Program-made: the position numbers and the translations under genes
Origin: Seison nebaliae
Lineage: Eukaryota > Rotifera > Pararotatoria > Seisonacea > Seisonidae
Direction: 5' to 3'
NCBI GenBank assembly: GCA_023231475.1
Contig: JALJEE010000591.1
Coordinates: forward strand, 1-20,993
DNA: 20,993 nucleotides
Part shown: positions 1 through 10,602 of the stretch, in pieces
Layout: each line of letters begins with the position of its first letter
Numbering within the stretch: the stretch's first letter is position 1
The notes under the pieces: generated by a model
Seen by the model: the letters and a program-made list of their open reading frames with translations, nothing else
What the model was told of the DNA's origin: nothing
Database searches by the model: none

Positions 1-838
1 AATTGATTAAACCAGTTGCAATATCATCTATTGTTATGGGATGAAGGTCGAAATTAGGTGAATCAGTTATACTCATTTGTATAACATCTGGACATTTAAT
101 AAGAAATAATAAATCTTCATTTAAATCCTTCATTACTTCATACCCAACTATTTCTTGATAATTCTTTAAAAATGGTTTTGCGATAGCGAACTGATTTCCA
201 GGAATCTTGCCAATTACGAATTCTAAATTCAACATATCAATTTCCGAATAATATATAAAACTGTAATCATATCCATCTCGACGTTTTTGTTGATTTTCAT
301 TTAAGTCGAAAACATCACTCAATATTACATTCCATCTTTCATAATCTCTCGAACTAATTTCCTTGGTCTTACGAATTAATCGTTCACATTTCTGTAAAAG
401 GTTTTCATTTGGTTTATTCGGAAAACTATGGTACTTCGAATATATTTTAGAAAGATGATAATCTCCACAAACTCCGAAAGCAGAAGTATAAGGAATATTA
501 TTTGCAACCGTTTGAATTCCAGAACGTAGAATATCACCCACTGTATAATTTGATGTAGAATTAGTCACACTATCAGACATCGGCTTATGAATGCATCTGT
601 ATATATTCTCCATAAACTCACAAAGTTCAAAAGTTTTACATTTTTGTTTTGTTTCTATATTTTTCATTAATATATTGCTAGATGTGATCATAGCAAGTAG
701 TACATTCGTTAAACACACACCAATGAACTCGTTGTTATATATTCCTAGCAAAGTTTTATCTGATTCTTCAAATAATTGATTGAGCATATCCCATTTATTT
801 TCAAAGAGAAGATAAGGAAAATCTACATTTAAGTTCAT
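1..838 (-). CDS. Unknown protein, 5' part, runs off the left edge
   Basis: Reading the minus strand from an ATG at 838-836, the frame stays open for 279 codons to the window edge without a stop, which is far longer than expected by chance in such AT-rich DNA. The product begins MNLNVDFPYLLFENKW and has no signal peptide. One moderately hydrophobic stretch near residues 39-58 (around IGVCLTNVLLAMITSS) is too polar to call a membrane helix with confidence. A few N-x-S/T sites occur near residue 95. The middle is rich in Lys, Asn, Asp and Tyr, and no catalytic motif was recognised. No intron is needed in the visible part. I do not recognise the family. The ATG is the first in frame. The upstream sequence is AT-rich and carries no clear TATA box. 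It is a real gene on length and composition, of unknown function. Confidence 0.7.
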   Translation of the reverse strand, partial: MNLNVDFPYLLFENKWDMLNQLFEESDKTLLGIYNNEFIGVCLTNVLLAMITSSNILMKNIETKQKCKTFELCEFMENIYRCIHKPMSDSVTNSTSNYTVGDILRSGIQTVANNIPYTSAFGVCGDYHLSKIYSKYHSFPNKPNENLLQKCERLIRKTKEISSRDYERWNVILSDVFDLNENQQKRRDGYDYSFIYYSEIDMLNLEFVIGKIPGNQFAIAKPFLKNYQEIVGYEVMKDLNEDLLFLIKCPDVIQMSITDSPNFDLHPITIDDIATGLIN

Positions 839-1144
839 GTTGGTGTTTTAAATAAAACCAGAAATTGAAATAAAATCAAATAAAAACTATTTCATTCAGA
901 AGAGATTTATTTTAATCACCTTTTGTAAATTAGAATTCTTTAAAAACTTTTAGAAACAATAAATTGAGCATGAAATTAAGCAAACTCGATAATGAATTAG
1001 TTTATAAAAATGGCAGAACACAGAAAAATAACGATTTTATCTCAAGGAAAATAAATATGGTGGCTATATTGGGTAAAAACGATGAAATGGCGACAAATAA
1101 TCGTAGTGCCAAAATAATATAGGAACGAAGTAATTAAGCGAGAT
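839..1144. other. Intergenic spacer, no feature seen
   Basis: This AT-rich stretch lies between the start of the minus-strand unknown gene and the retroelement relic. Short open frames here lack coding character. It may contain further decayed retroelement sequence, since the integrase relic has no recognisable reverse transcriptase upstream, but nothing can be identified. Confidence 0.4.
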
Positions 1145-1720
1145 CATGATGATCCGAAAGCCTGCCATTTTGAAAACAACGGATCGGTTGGAGAAATTAA
1201 ACACTGGATCATGAGTTAAACAATGACTCATGACAGTACCAAAATTACCTAGGAGGAGAAATGGAAAACATTGAACCATATTGACTAGGCGAATTAATAC
1301 CAATAGATATACATTGGGACCAATTACATACCAATACCAATATATTGGGACACTTACTCGAAACAACATGTGGAAACAAGTACATTTTAGTCGTACAGGT
1401 AATAGGTTATACACAAAATATCCACCCACAATAGACATGGCGGGCCAAAAGGTAAAAGAAAGGGTACAAAACTTAATCGAAATGACCGCTTTGAATTGAC
1501 CACTGGAAAAGCTACTAAACGATCAAGAAGCAAAGACGGACGTATCGATTATCGGAAAACTATGTAGAGATTTTGGTATCGAAAAAATATATATCGCCAT
1601 ACCATTCTCAGACAGATGGACTTGTCGAACGAACGAATAAGTCAATTCTCACTGTCAACTATTTCAAGAAATTTGCGGAAGATGGAAGAGAAGAAGAGCT
1701 GTCCCAAACCTTTAATTAAC
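1145..1720 (+). pseudogene. Degraded Ty3/gypsy-type retrotransposon integrase
   Basis: Fragments typical of an LTR-retrotransposon integrase appear in the correct order but in different frames. A piece resembling the N-terminal H2C2 zinc motif (HDDPKACHF, 1145-1171) is followed by a catalytic-core segment (CGNKYILVV, 1369-1395). Next comes LCRDFGIEK (1560-1586), then YHSQTDGLVERTN (from 1600) containing the Glu expected of the DDE triad. The four pieces fall in three different frames, and stop codons interrupt them, so the copy cannot be functional. No long terminal repeats, reverse transcriptase, RNase H or gag were found nearby. The family assignment rests on the match to the general gypsy integrase pattern (GNKYILVV and YHxQTDGLVER). 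It is an old, truncated insertion. Confidence 0.75.
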
Positions 1721-2068
1721 CGGAACAACTAAACCGTTAGCAAATTTTGGAATTTGAGGATTAATAAATAGTTTGAATAAACATTTGTGCTCATCCATAT
1801 TAATGAAAGAGATTTTTTCTCCTCATTTCTTTCATGGCTGATTTCTTTTATGAAGCATATTTCCATTTTATTTATAAAGTGAAATAATTAAACTATTAAT
1901 AAAAAATTAAATAAAAATATATCTTAAATTTCATAATCGGACCAAATATGTTTGAGAACTTATTGTTTCAATTGAATAATAATTGTGAGATAGAGGTGAA
2001 ACTAAAAAACATCTAAAAGAGTATTGTTAACTAAACGAATGGGAATAATCGTCAAATCATTATACTTC
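1721..2068. other. Intergenic spacer with a poly(A) signal for the gene to its right
   Basis: No coding sequence is seen. On the minus strand AATAAA (1867-1872) could serve as the poly(A) signal of the small secreted-protein gene, about 200 bases beyond its possible stop. The rest is AT-rich. Confidence 0.35.
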
Positions 2069-2670
2069 TTATTTGCCACCGGAAAAACGGAAAGACGATC
2101 TATTGAAATAAAATTTAAAATTAATGACGTGGTGAATATCGAATGCTATAAAGAGAAGGATTCGAATAAAATCATTATAATTTAAGACAAAGTGTATATT
2201 AACCGATATCCACCGCTTGGTGATTGTCTTCCCGAACTCGGACGAGAGTAAGAACTCGCTTCTTTGGTAATTGGAGATCCATTCATTTGACATGTTTTAA
2301 CTTTCAAACATGATCGTTGGGCGATATTCTTTTGAGTTTCACAAGTATCCTCATAAGTTTTATAAGCTCTCGCCATTCTTTCCTTCCGTTTCTTTTGTTT
2401 AGCAACTTCATTTTTAGCTTCTTTTTGTCTTGCTTTCTCTTCCTTCGTTGGTTTTTTTGTTTTCTTTTTGGAAGAAAATAGTCTTTTCTCCATCGATTCC
2501 AAAAAAGAGTCAGCATCAGGTGATGTTAAGAATTCAAGATCATTAAGCATTTCATCTATATTAAGAGGAAGGAGTATTATTATCAATAACAAGAATAGTT
2601 AACCATCTGCTGATTCGCATTGAACAAATGCGATTAGAGCTACCAGGGATAATATAACAATTTTGTTCAT
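2069..2670 (-). CDS. Small secreted lysine-rich protein
   Basis: The first exon (2670-2604) starts at ATG 2670-2668 and encodes a clean signal peptide, MNKIVILSLVALIAFVQC, probably cut just after it. A 48-nt intron (2603-2556, GTTAAC...ATATAG) joins in phase 1 to an exon beginning DEMLNDLEFLTSPDADSF. The mature protein has an acidic start, then a strongly basic Lys/Glu/Arg helical segment (about residues 50-85, possible coiled coil). A short segment with three Cys follows, then a Ser/Gly/Pro-rich tail. The 3' end is ambiguous. Without further splicing it stops at 2184-2182 (146 residues). With a third intron (2203-2100, GTTAAT...CAATAG) it ends SSFRFSGGK with a stop at 2071-2069 (149 residues); both keep the frame. 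A TATA box lies 81 bases upstream. I do not recognise the family; secretion is inferred from the signal peptide. Confidence 0.7.
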
Positions 2671-3272
2671 GATTCTTCCGAAGTTTGAGAATATGAAATG
2701 AAGACAGTTTCGTCAGGAGAAGTAAAAGTTCATATGATTTCTCTTATGGGTTTTATACTAAGACGAGTTTTCATTCAAAGATCTTATTACATTATGATGA
2801 TGTAATTATTATCGATATTACATCTGCAGCATATGTTATGAGGCATTAATAAAAGAAAGATAAATGGTTCATTTACATCATTCTTCTGAGACACACTCCA
2901 TTTAACTTTTTTCAATAAAGTTGAAGCTACAAAATTCTCAAGAATTTTGAGTAAGTTATTCGGTGAACTAAAGTTCGTATTTTATTTTAAGACGTTTTCT
3001 TTTATGTATAACCATCTTAAAATCAAAATTTTTTGTTTCACAATGGAAATATTAGAATAATTTTAAAATAGATACATAATATTAGAGTAGGGAAAATTTG
3101 TATGACAAGAGAAAATTGATGAAACAAATTAAATGTTTATTGAATACTGTCAATTAATAAGAAATCACTAAAATTATGGACGAAAATGTTACTACGAAAA
3201 GACGAAAAAATCGGATTAGAATTAATCGAATATTTTTTTGAAAAAATAAAAATTTATATAAAATACACAATT
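2671..3272. other. Intergenic region between two minus-strand secreted-protein genes
   Basis: Apart from the TATA box at 2751-2757, this holds no gene. A small hairpin with 9-base arms (CAAAATTCT and AGAATTTTG, near 2931-2950) is present. AATAAA on the minus strand at 3136-3141 is an alternative poly(A) signal for the giant gene on the right. Confidence 0.35.
2751..2757 (-). promoter_or_regulatory. TATA box of the small secreted-protein gene
   Basis: TATAAAA on the minus strand, 81 bases upstream of the ATG at 2670. This leaves room for a 5' UTR of about 50 bases after a start site some 30 bases downstream of the box. It is the only canonical TATA box in this promoter. Confidence 0.55.
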
Positions 3273-3278
3273 TTTAAT
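3273..3278 (-). terminator. Possible poly(A) signal (ATTAAA) of the giant secreted-protein gene
   Basis: ATTAAA on the minus strand about 56 bases beyond the stop codon at 3336-3334. It is a common variant of AATAAA. A canonical AATAAA lies further on at 3136-3141, so either could be used. Confidence 0.3.
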
Positions 3279-3333
3279 TGAATTCACGACAATACGCAAT
3301 TTTGAAAAATTTGTGTTTCGATATGATTTCTCC

Positions 3334-6300
3334 TTAAGATTGTCTCGATTTGTAAAATTTGAACAGCTGACGTAGAGTTATTCCTAACGATTTCTTCAAC
3401 TTTCGTCGTTCTGTTCTCGTAATTTTCTTTCCACAAGTTGCTAGTCCTTTAGAAATAACTTTACTTTGATTTTTGATATTCTTGTAAATTTGTTTAATCA
3501 CTTCATTGGACAACTTGGTCATTGAATCGAGATCTTTCACGAATTTTAAGTCGAAAAGAACAGATTGTGCTTTAGCATTTAACAAAATCTCTTCACCATA
3601 ACTCTCATAAGTATCCATGAATTTAAATAGGTATTGACTTTTCACAGCGAAATCGGGAGAGAAGCATTTCGAATTGAAAAATGGAATATATGCTTTGAAA
3701 TGTTTGACGGGAATAGCCTTGATATCTTCATCAGTCAGAATTGAAGAATAGAACTCTGTCACATACATATACCACTGTTCTCTGTAGAATTTCATGAATT
3801 GTTCTCTTAATTCTTTTTTTCGTTCAGAAGTTAAACTGCAACATGTCGTTTGATCTGCTAGACCAATTCGGTTGATCAACAATTTCTTCAACGAATCTCG
3901 ACTTTGCAATGAATAGAATTGATTAAGATTACTGTCTCCCAATCCAATTAATAATGAGGGAGGTACTTTATTAATAAGATTTTCATCTAAATCTTCCATA
4001 TAATTATCTTTGTTTCCATTCTTCAAAACATCAATAAACATCTTAGTTAACGTGTCAACCTTATAAGTAGGAATATTCTCTCCATCTCCAATTAACTTGT
4101 CAAATGCTGCACTGGCTTCAAATTTACTTAAGAATTTCTTCCTAATAAAAATACCCAAATTATTTGGAAGATATCTTCCAGCGAATTCTTTATAACTCAT
4201 TTTACCATCGAATTTCTTTTCAGCATTGATGGCCAAAATTGAAGAGATACGATTGTTAAACAACGGTACCAAGTTATTTTTTGAGTTTTCACGGATATCT
4301 GCCGCCGTTATTTGAAGTTCATTGAGTATTTCTTTAACCGAATTTGAATCAGGAACATATTCAGAGATTTCTTCAATTGACAGCATTCTGGCCAATTTCT
4401 TTTTCTTATCTTCTGAATTAGAATTCTTGTTCGTTATTTTAAGAACTGCCGTTTTCACCAAAGATTTCTTTTGTTTTTTGTCCATTTTCACTAAAAGTTC
4501 TTTCGGTAAAATTTCTTCCAAATTTCCATCCTTCAACACATTCGTCAGTTTTGCTGGTAAATCAGAATAAGATTTTATGCCCAAATTCAAATTACCTAGT
4601 TCAACCAATGAAGGAACATTTTCTAAATCAATTTTTTCCATCAGTTTTGTCGCTTGAACTGAATTCAAATTGGAGAGTGTGCCCAATTTTGTAATAACTT
4701 CCTCATCATTAATCACCTGTTTATTCATTTTCGCAATATTCCATGCAGTAAACACATTGGCGAAAATTTCCTTATCATTTCCGTTCAACAATTTCATTAA
4801 TGTTTCTTTATCCATTTGGTAGATTTTGTTGGATGAGTCACCGATCATCTCTTGAACATCTTTCTTCATTTCTTTCTTATATTTGCTGTTGCATGAACCT
4901 TGACTGGTCAATTTCTCTTTAAACTGCGAAACGATTGATGATACTGTTACATCATCGTCCTTCGTCATAATGAAAGGTTTTAAATTACAATTTGAAATAC
5001 ATCGTAAGACTTTATCCAAATCTTTGTCGGTTTTCTTCAAAATCGATTTAACTTCAGAAACTTTACGATTTTCAATCTTATCCCAAAATGCACTTAATCT
5101 TTCACAATCATCCGATTTTTCAACGGTTATTGACCATATTTCTTCAAATTTCGCACCATCACTCTCTTCCGCTATCTTATTTATATCTTTCAACGAAAGT
5201 TTTGATAACACTTTAGAGAAGTATTGCATTTTTTCACTTTGACTGACATTTGTATCAGTTAAATGTTCCAAGTAATAGTTCTTCAACCATTGGACTTTCT
5301 CTTCAGCTAATGAACAATTTTGGCAAAGAAACAATTTTTGCATTATGTTCATTGTCTGGTTACTTTTAGTGATTTCTTCAAAAACTTTAGGTGAAAATTT
5401 GTTCAATAACGATGGGTCTAATTTCTTGATTTGATCTTCATTTTCCCTCCATTTACTCATAACGAAAGATTGGTAATCTGTGATGGGAGCGCGACTATCG
5501 ACTGAACTAATAACGTTTGTTAGAGTCTCCTCATTCAGTGGACAATTTGAGATTTCATCTAAAATCTCTTTCAAAATTCCCTTTCCATAAAAAACCTTTC
5601 TGTTCGCCATATTTTCTAATAACTGATCTATGACATGTTGAGAAAGTATTCGTTTCTGCTGATCACATGAGAACCTTCCAATGGCGTACATCAATTCTCT
5701 GTTCGTTATCGTCTGAGATACAGTGAAATATAAAGTGATATAACCATTGAACATTTTGACATCAATATCCAATGTTCCCAAGTAAAATTGACATAACTTT
5801 AAGAGATAATTTTGAGTAAAATAATAGTTCAATCGTTCTTCGCCATTGATGTCCATTATCCGTGAAATCTGATCAAACACGAACTTGTAGAGATTTTTAT
5901 CAATAAAATTCTTCATTTCCAAATTTTGATTGGGCTCAGCCAATTTTAAGACAGCCGTTATGACAGCTTTCTTATCTATAAAATCCGAAATGTCCACTCG
6001 GGAAGAGAAAAGTTCCGACTTGTAAATTGTGAATTCTTCTTCTGGAATAAAACGCGAAAAATTTACAGTAGTACGGTTAAATCTCAGGATATCGTCAATA
6101 AGTTTTTCTTTTAATGGTATAGTTAACATGGCCGATGGTTTGTAAGTTTCATGCGAAGTTCCATTCTCTACTATTTCAAGATCGTCCATATCATCGAAAG
6201 AACCAGAAAATTGCGAGAAAAGTTTCTTTAACATTGGCCAAAGTTTTGCCACTTGATCTTTTGGTGGTAGGTTCATAGTTCCCGTTCTGTTCAATAATAA

Positions 6301-9300
6301 ACGAATGTTTTGATACATCTCTCCAATAGATAAGTCGTCTTCAAATATTCGTTTCAAAAGTTGTTCACTCATCTCAGTACATGATTTGCTCATGATGAAT
6401 GTTGTGGATTGGAATAACCTTCGATAACTAGGAATTTCAAGAATTCGTTTTATTAACGGATCTACTACCTCTGCTCCAATTAATCGTTTTCCATAATTTT
6501 CACGCATAACAAATTTTATTGCGCGATGCTTAAGATATGGTACTTCCACCTGCTCAATTAATGGCACGGAATCGTCCATGTTCTCGTAAAGTTTATAGAA
6601 TCCGGCTTCAATCATTTTCAAAATTTGTGCTATTCGACCAGAATATTGTTTGAACATCATAACTGGTGATTTGGGTGGTGGACGTCCATGTGGTGGACGA
6701 CCATATGGAGGATGACCATGAACAGGTTTAGTTGCATTCCACTGATGATAATAATCACTATAATTATTCAACCAATATTGCCATTTACTATTGTTATATC
6801 TGTTGTCCAAATATGTATTATTCTTCATGTAATCGGCATAATTGTCTGTCCAATATTGCCAATTTGAATGATTCCATTTATTTTCGTTATTCCAATAATT
6901 GTAAGTTCTATTCCAATGATTCCATTTATCACTCCAATAATCATGTGGTTTGTTAGAATAGTTACCGTATGTATCCCATTGTTGATGGTTTCCAAAATAT
7001 TCCTTATAGTTTTCATTCCATTCTTTCCAACCAGTATGGTTTTCACGATTCTTATCGTTCCAATACTGATCCGTCATATAATTCTCGTAATGTTCCATCG
7101 TGTACATCCAATCAGAAGAGTTGTATTTATCCTTATCATTCCAATATTGATGTGTTGCGTTCGGGAACTTGTGATTCATATAATTACCATAATTCTCTTT
7201 CCATTCATTCCAATCTCCATGATCATAACCCGTATAACCGTTTTCCCAATAATTGTCCATTGAATTATTCCAATGATGATAACCATCAGAATTATTCAAA
7301 TCATTTTTATAATCGTCAGCCCAAGATTCCCAATCGCTTTGATTATATTTATTCCAATATTGAGAACTATAATTTCCGCGGTTAGTTGACGAAACGTCCC
7401 AATCTCCTGTAGACATCGTACGATTTGGCCGATAACCGTATTGATGATAATTGTTGTTCATATACTCCTGATAATTATTCATCCAATATTGCCATTCTGA
7501 ATGATTATATCTATTTGATTCATTCCAATAATTATTGTTCATATACTCTTGATAATTATCCATCCAATTTTTCCAGGAAGAGTTATTCAATTGAATTTGG
7601 TTCTCTGGTCGTTTCTTCTCTGATTCCTCCATCCAGTTGTTCCATTCTGTGTTATTCTCTTTGCTCATATAATTATCCCATGATGGTTTGGAATTATTAT
7701 AAAATTGGTGTATTAAAGGCATCATTGTGGAATTCCACCAGTTACTGCCATTTCCATTATTTTGATTAGTCCAAGATATTGAATGATTCATGGATGGAAC
7801 GTGATGGTCCATGTAATTACTCCAGGAAGGCATGGTACTATTCCACCAAGATTTATCACCGTGGTTCATATAATCGTTCCAAGGTCCCATTGAACTATTC
7901 CAAGAAGGTTGGGGATGGTAAAAAAATGGTCGATCACTACCATTTCCGTAATTCATATAATCACCCCATGGTCTCATAGTAGTACTCCACCAAGGTCTAC
8001 CACTACCATTTCCATGATTCATATAACCATTCCATGATTCCATTGAATTATTCCATTTTGGATGACCCCAATATGGTCGACCACTACCATTTCCATGATT
8101 CATATAATCACCCCATGGTCTCATAGTAGTACTCCACCAAGGTCTACCACTACCATTTCCGTGATTCATATAATCATTCCACGATTCCATTGAATTATTC
8201 CATTTTGGATGTTCCCAATATGGTCGACCACTACCATTTCCAGGACCCATATAATCACCCCATGGTCTCATAGTAGAACTCCACCGAGGTCTACCACTAC
8301 CATTTCCATGATTCATATAATCATTCCATGAATCTGTATTTCCGTTTGAATGATTCATGTAATTGTTCCATGAGGGAGTAGGAGAACCCCAATGCGGTTT
8401 TTCGCTATTTCCCCAAGGTCGACCACTTCCATTTCCGTAATTCATATAATCATTCCATGGTCTCGTTGAATTCCATCGATCTTTCATATAATCTTTATAA
8501 TTATCCATCCAATAATTCCATTTCGATTGATTATGACGGTTATTGTCATTCCAATAATTGTTGTGCATATAATCTTGATAATTATCCATCCAATAACTAT
8601 GATTTTTCTTAGATCCATTATGTCCATTCCATTCTCCTCCGCCAAATGAATTATTTCTTTCAGGTCCCAATTGGTGATGAGATCCACTAAAAATAGAGAG
8701 AGGATCCTTCATTTTCGACAACTTGCCTACTATGTGGGTCAATTTGTCTCCAAATTTCTTCATCATCTTCCACATACTTTGCATCTTTTCCACGTTATTC
8801 CAATTTTCCATGTACTTCACACATTTGCCTTTCGGTTGGAATTGACTGCAAATGGCAATTACAGTAGCATAATATTCAGAACCGGTAGGTGGTCGTGTTG
8901 AGTAATACTGAAGTAATTGATCAAGTCCATCTATCAATCGTTCTCTTTCTAAAATAAATTTCATTTAAATAAATTTTTATTTAAAATTTTCACTAATTAA
9001 CCTTTTTCCGATAGTTCAGGAATAGTACTGAGTGCCATCGTAAAATATTTCTTATGATCCTGGAATTTCTCATGAAGGTATTCATATTCCAATCTATCAA
9101 TTTCATTAAGTGCTTCATACAAATCGTCAACCAAATCTTTCGGAATCTAATAAGAATATAATTCCAATTTATCTCTGAATGGGAAATCTAACTGGTTCCA
9201 ACGAATTCAAATTCTTTGCGACGTCATAACCGAATTGTCGAGCAGCTTTGCATGATTCCGCAATTATTTTTGTATTCGGTTGTCTTAAATTGTCTGGGTT

Positions 9301-9393
9301 ACTCCCTCCAGTGTTCGTTAGCATTGGTTCAGCATCGGCAATGATATTGCCCACAGCGATGAGCAATATCAAAAAATTCGAAATTTTAGACAT
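3334..9393 (-). CDS. Giant secreted tryptophan/asparagine-rich repeat protein
   Basis: Three exons: 9393-9193, 9146-9002 and 8948-3334. The introns are 46 nt (9192-9147, GTTAGA...TTAG, phase 0) and 53 nt (9001-8949, GTTAAT...TTTAG, phase 1), giving 1986 residues. Exon 1 encodes a signal peptide (MSKISNFLILLIAVGNIIADA). Residues about 22-217 are helical with several Cys. Residues about 218-875 are extraordinarily rich in Trp, Asn, Tyr, Met and Gly. They contain two repeat classes and dozens of N-x-S/T sites, so heavy N-glycosylation is likely. A Pro-rich linker (GRPPHGRPPPKSP) leads to about 1100 residues of charged, leucine-patterned helical sequence with spaced Cys and no membrane anchor. 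The rhythm of this part faintly recalls the mesothelin/stereocilin/otoancorin superhelix, but that is a weak inference. The secreted location is well supported. The function is unknown; a gut-lining, salivary or cuticular glycoprotein is possible. Confidence 0.85.
6690..7640 (-). repeat. Diverged W-x2-W-x3-Y-x2-Y-M protein repeats in the giant gene
   Basis: Encodes around eight imperfect repeats of about 27-40 residues with a pattern like W..W..NY..YM...YWN....N.S.W, for example YWMNNYQEYMNNNY and YWTDNYADYMKNN. Two more copies of the same class lie near 8470-8600, on the far side of the 147-bp array, so the array seems to have expanded inside an older repeat block. Spacing is irregular. Aromatic residues are conserved while linkers vary, which suggests selection on the aromatic pattern. 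Confidence 0.7.
7885..8332 (-). repeat. Tandem 147-bp coding repeat within the giant gene
   Basis: About three consecutive copies of a 49-codon unit, each made of two related half-units built on WNDYMNHGNGSGRP and WGDYMNHGNGSGRP. The spacing is visible at DNA level: the motif TTCCATTTTGGATG begins at 8051 and again at 8198, exactly 147 bases apart. The two most similar copies are close at nucleotide level, implying recent expansion or gene conversion. The third copy and the partial fourth are more diverged. Each unit contributes several N-G-S or N-N-S sequons and about seven tryptophans. Confidence 0.8.
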
Positions 9394-9446
9394 TTGTTCT
9401 AAACATTAACGAATTAAAATGAAAAGTGGAAGAATGTTAGTTGGCC

Positions 9447-9455
9447 ATTTATATA
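9447..9455 (-). promoter_or_regulatory. TATA box of the giant secreted-protein gene
   Basis: TATATAAAT on the minus strand about 55-60 bases upstream of the ATG at 9393. A start site about 30 bases downstream would give a 5' UTR of about 30 bases. The arrangement resembles that of the small secreted-protein gene at 2670. Confidence 0.55.
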
Positions 9456-10552
9456 ACAAATTTTGTGTTGATGTAACCTTCGGCAGACGGAATTCGTTGC
9501 TATGACGAATATGTGACAATTTTCTCCAATAAATTACTGCAGAAAATAAAATCATTTCCTCGCAATATTCCCACAATTGATGAATGTTGACGAATAAAAG
9601 TGACCTATCAACAATTTCAAATTCAATAATTTCTCTAATTGTTCTTCCGCCTTACTTACGTTAGTGTTTTCTGTACAAATTTAATGGACTGTAGAGGGAG
9701 AAGTTCTTTATTAGAAAATCGGAAAATTTTCATGTATTCATCTCAGTAATGATTTTATACATCATCTTCAGCATATTTTCTTTCAAAGTTTGTTAATTCC
9801 TTTATACTTTTAATAATAAGATGTATAACTCAAATATCTCACTCACGGAAAATTGCTATTTTCATCAATTGGGCACGAGAATGGTTATTAATTTAATTTC
9901 TCCAGGTATTTTTTGTTTGGCACGAGTAAACCGATAACTAATATGCAAACTTCTTTAGTTTCAAACACCCGACGATTTTTTTAGAATGTTAATATTTAAC
10001 GTAACCCTCCTACTTGGTAGATTCAGTAGTCGAGTTTGTTTTTAATTAGAAGAAAATGGTCAATTCTTCCAATTGGCTAATAATATTCAGTGAAATATTA
10101 AGGACTAAATAAAAACAATTGTTTTACTCCAAATAAAGTTAATTTCAATCGAAACTACTTCTGAACGTCATTGAATCATTTCATTATGTATCATTTTTAA
10201 TGATATCGCCAACGCTTTTACACATTTAAGGTCATTTCACAATTATTCACCTTTATACATCTTGTATTTATTGTTCATAATTGATGTCTATAACTTTTAA
10301 TGTGAATTATTATAATGATATTAGATGTTTTTTTTACAATCAAATGTCAGAACTGTCTAACCATTGAAGTGATAATTGAAAGTGATAAAATTCATTAAAC
10401 TGAAACTAGTTCTCTTCTATTGATTGAATTACCAATTTGTGTTTATTAATATCAGAACAACATTTTCTAGATTATTAAAAGAAAATCGTTCAAATATCAA
10501 GATTTTTTAGAAGATATTCCCCACTATTCCATCTATCGTTACGTCTATAATA
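9456..10552. other. Intergenic region upstream of the giant gene and downstream of COG7
   Basis: About 1.1 kb of AT-rich sequence with no frame of coding character on either strand. It would contain the upstream regulatory region of the giant gene. GGCACGAG occurs twice, near 9870 and 9918, without obvious meaning. Confidence 0.4.
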
Positions 10553-10558
10553 TTTATT
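10553..10558 (-). terminator. Poly(A) signal of COG7
   Basis: AATAAA on the minus strand about 45 bases beyond the COG7 stop codon (10605-10603), at a typical distance. A second AATAAA overlaps the stop codon itself and is too close to be the main signal. Confidence 0.5.
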
Positions 10559-10602
10559 CAAACAGAAATATTCAAACGTTTGTCAGAAATGAATAAGAAT
10601 AT

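Noticed and set aside
1064-1438. 124-codon open frame on the minus strand
   Set aside because: It lies antisense to the retroelement integrase relic, and its W/Y/L/F-rich translation is what the complement of such sequence gives. No promoter or splice context supports it.
4322-5242. Plus-strand ORFs of 82 and 90 codons
   Set aside because: They are antisense to the continuous coding exon of the giant gene, with no independent evidence.
6732-7979. Several plus-strand and off-frame ORFs of 66-138 codons
   Set aside because: They are shadows of the low-complexity W/N-rich coding repeats of the giant gene on the minus strand; repeated codons keep other frames open.
7885-8332. CRISPR-like regular repeat spacing
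   Set aside because: The repeats are an in-frame coding tandem array in a eukaryotic gene, without unique spacers or associated genes.
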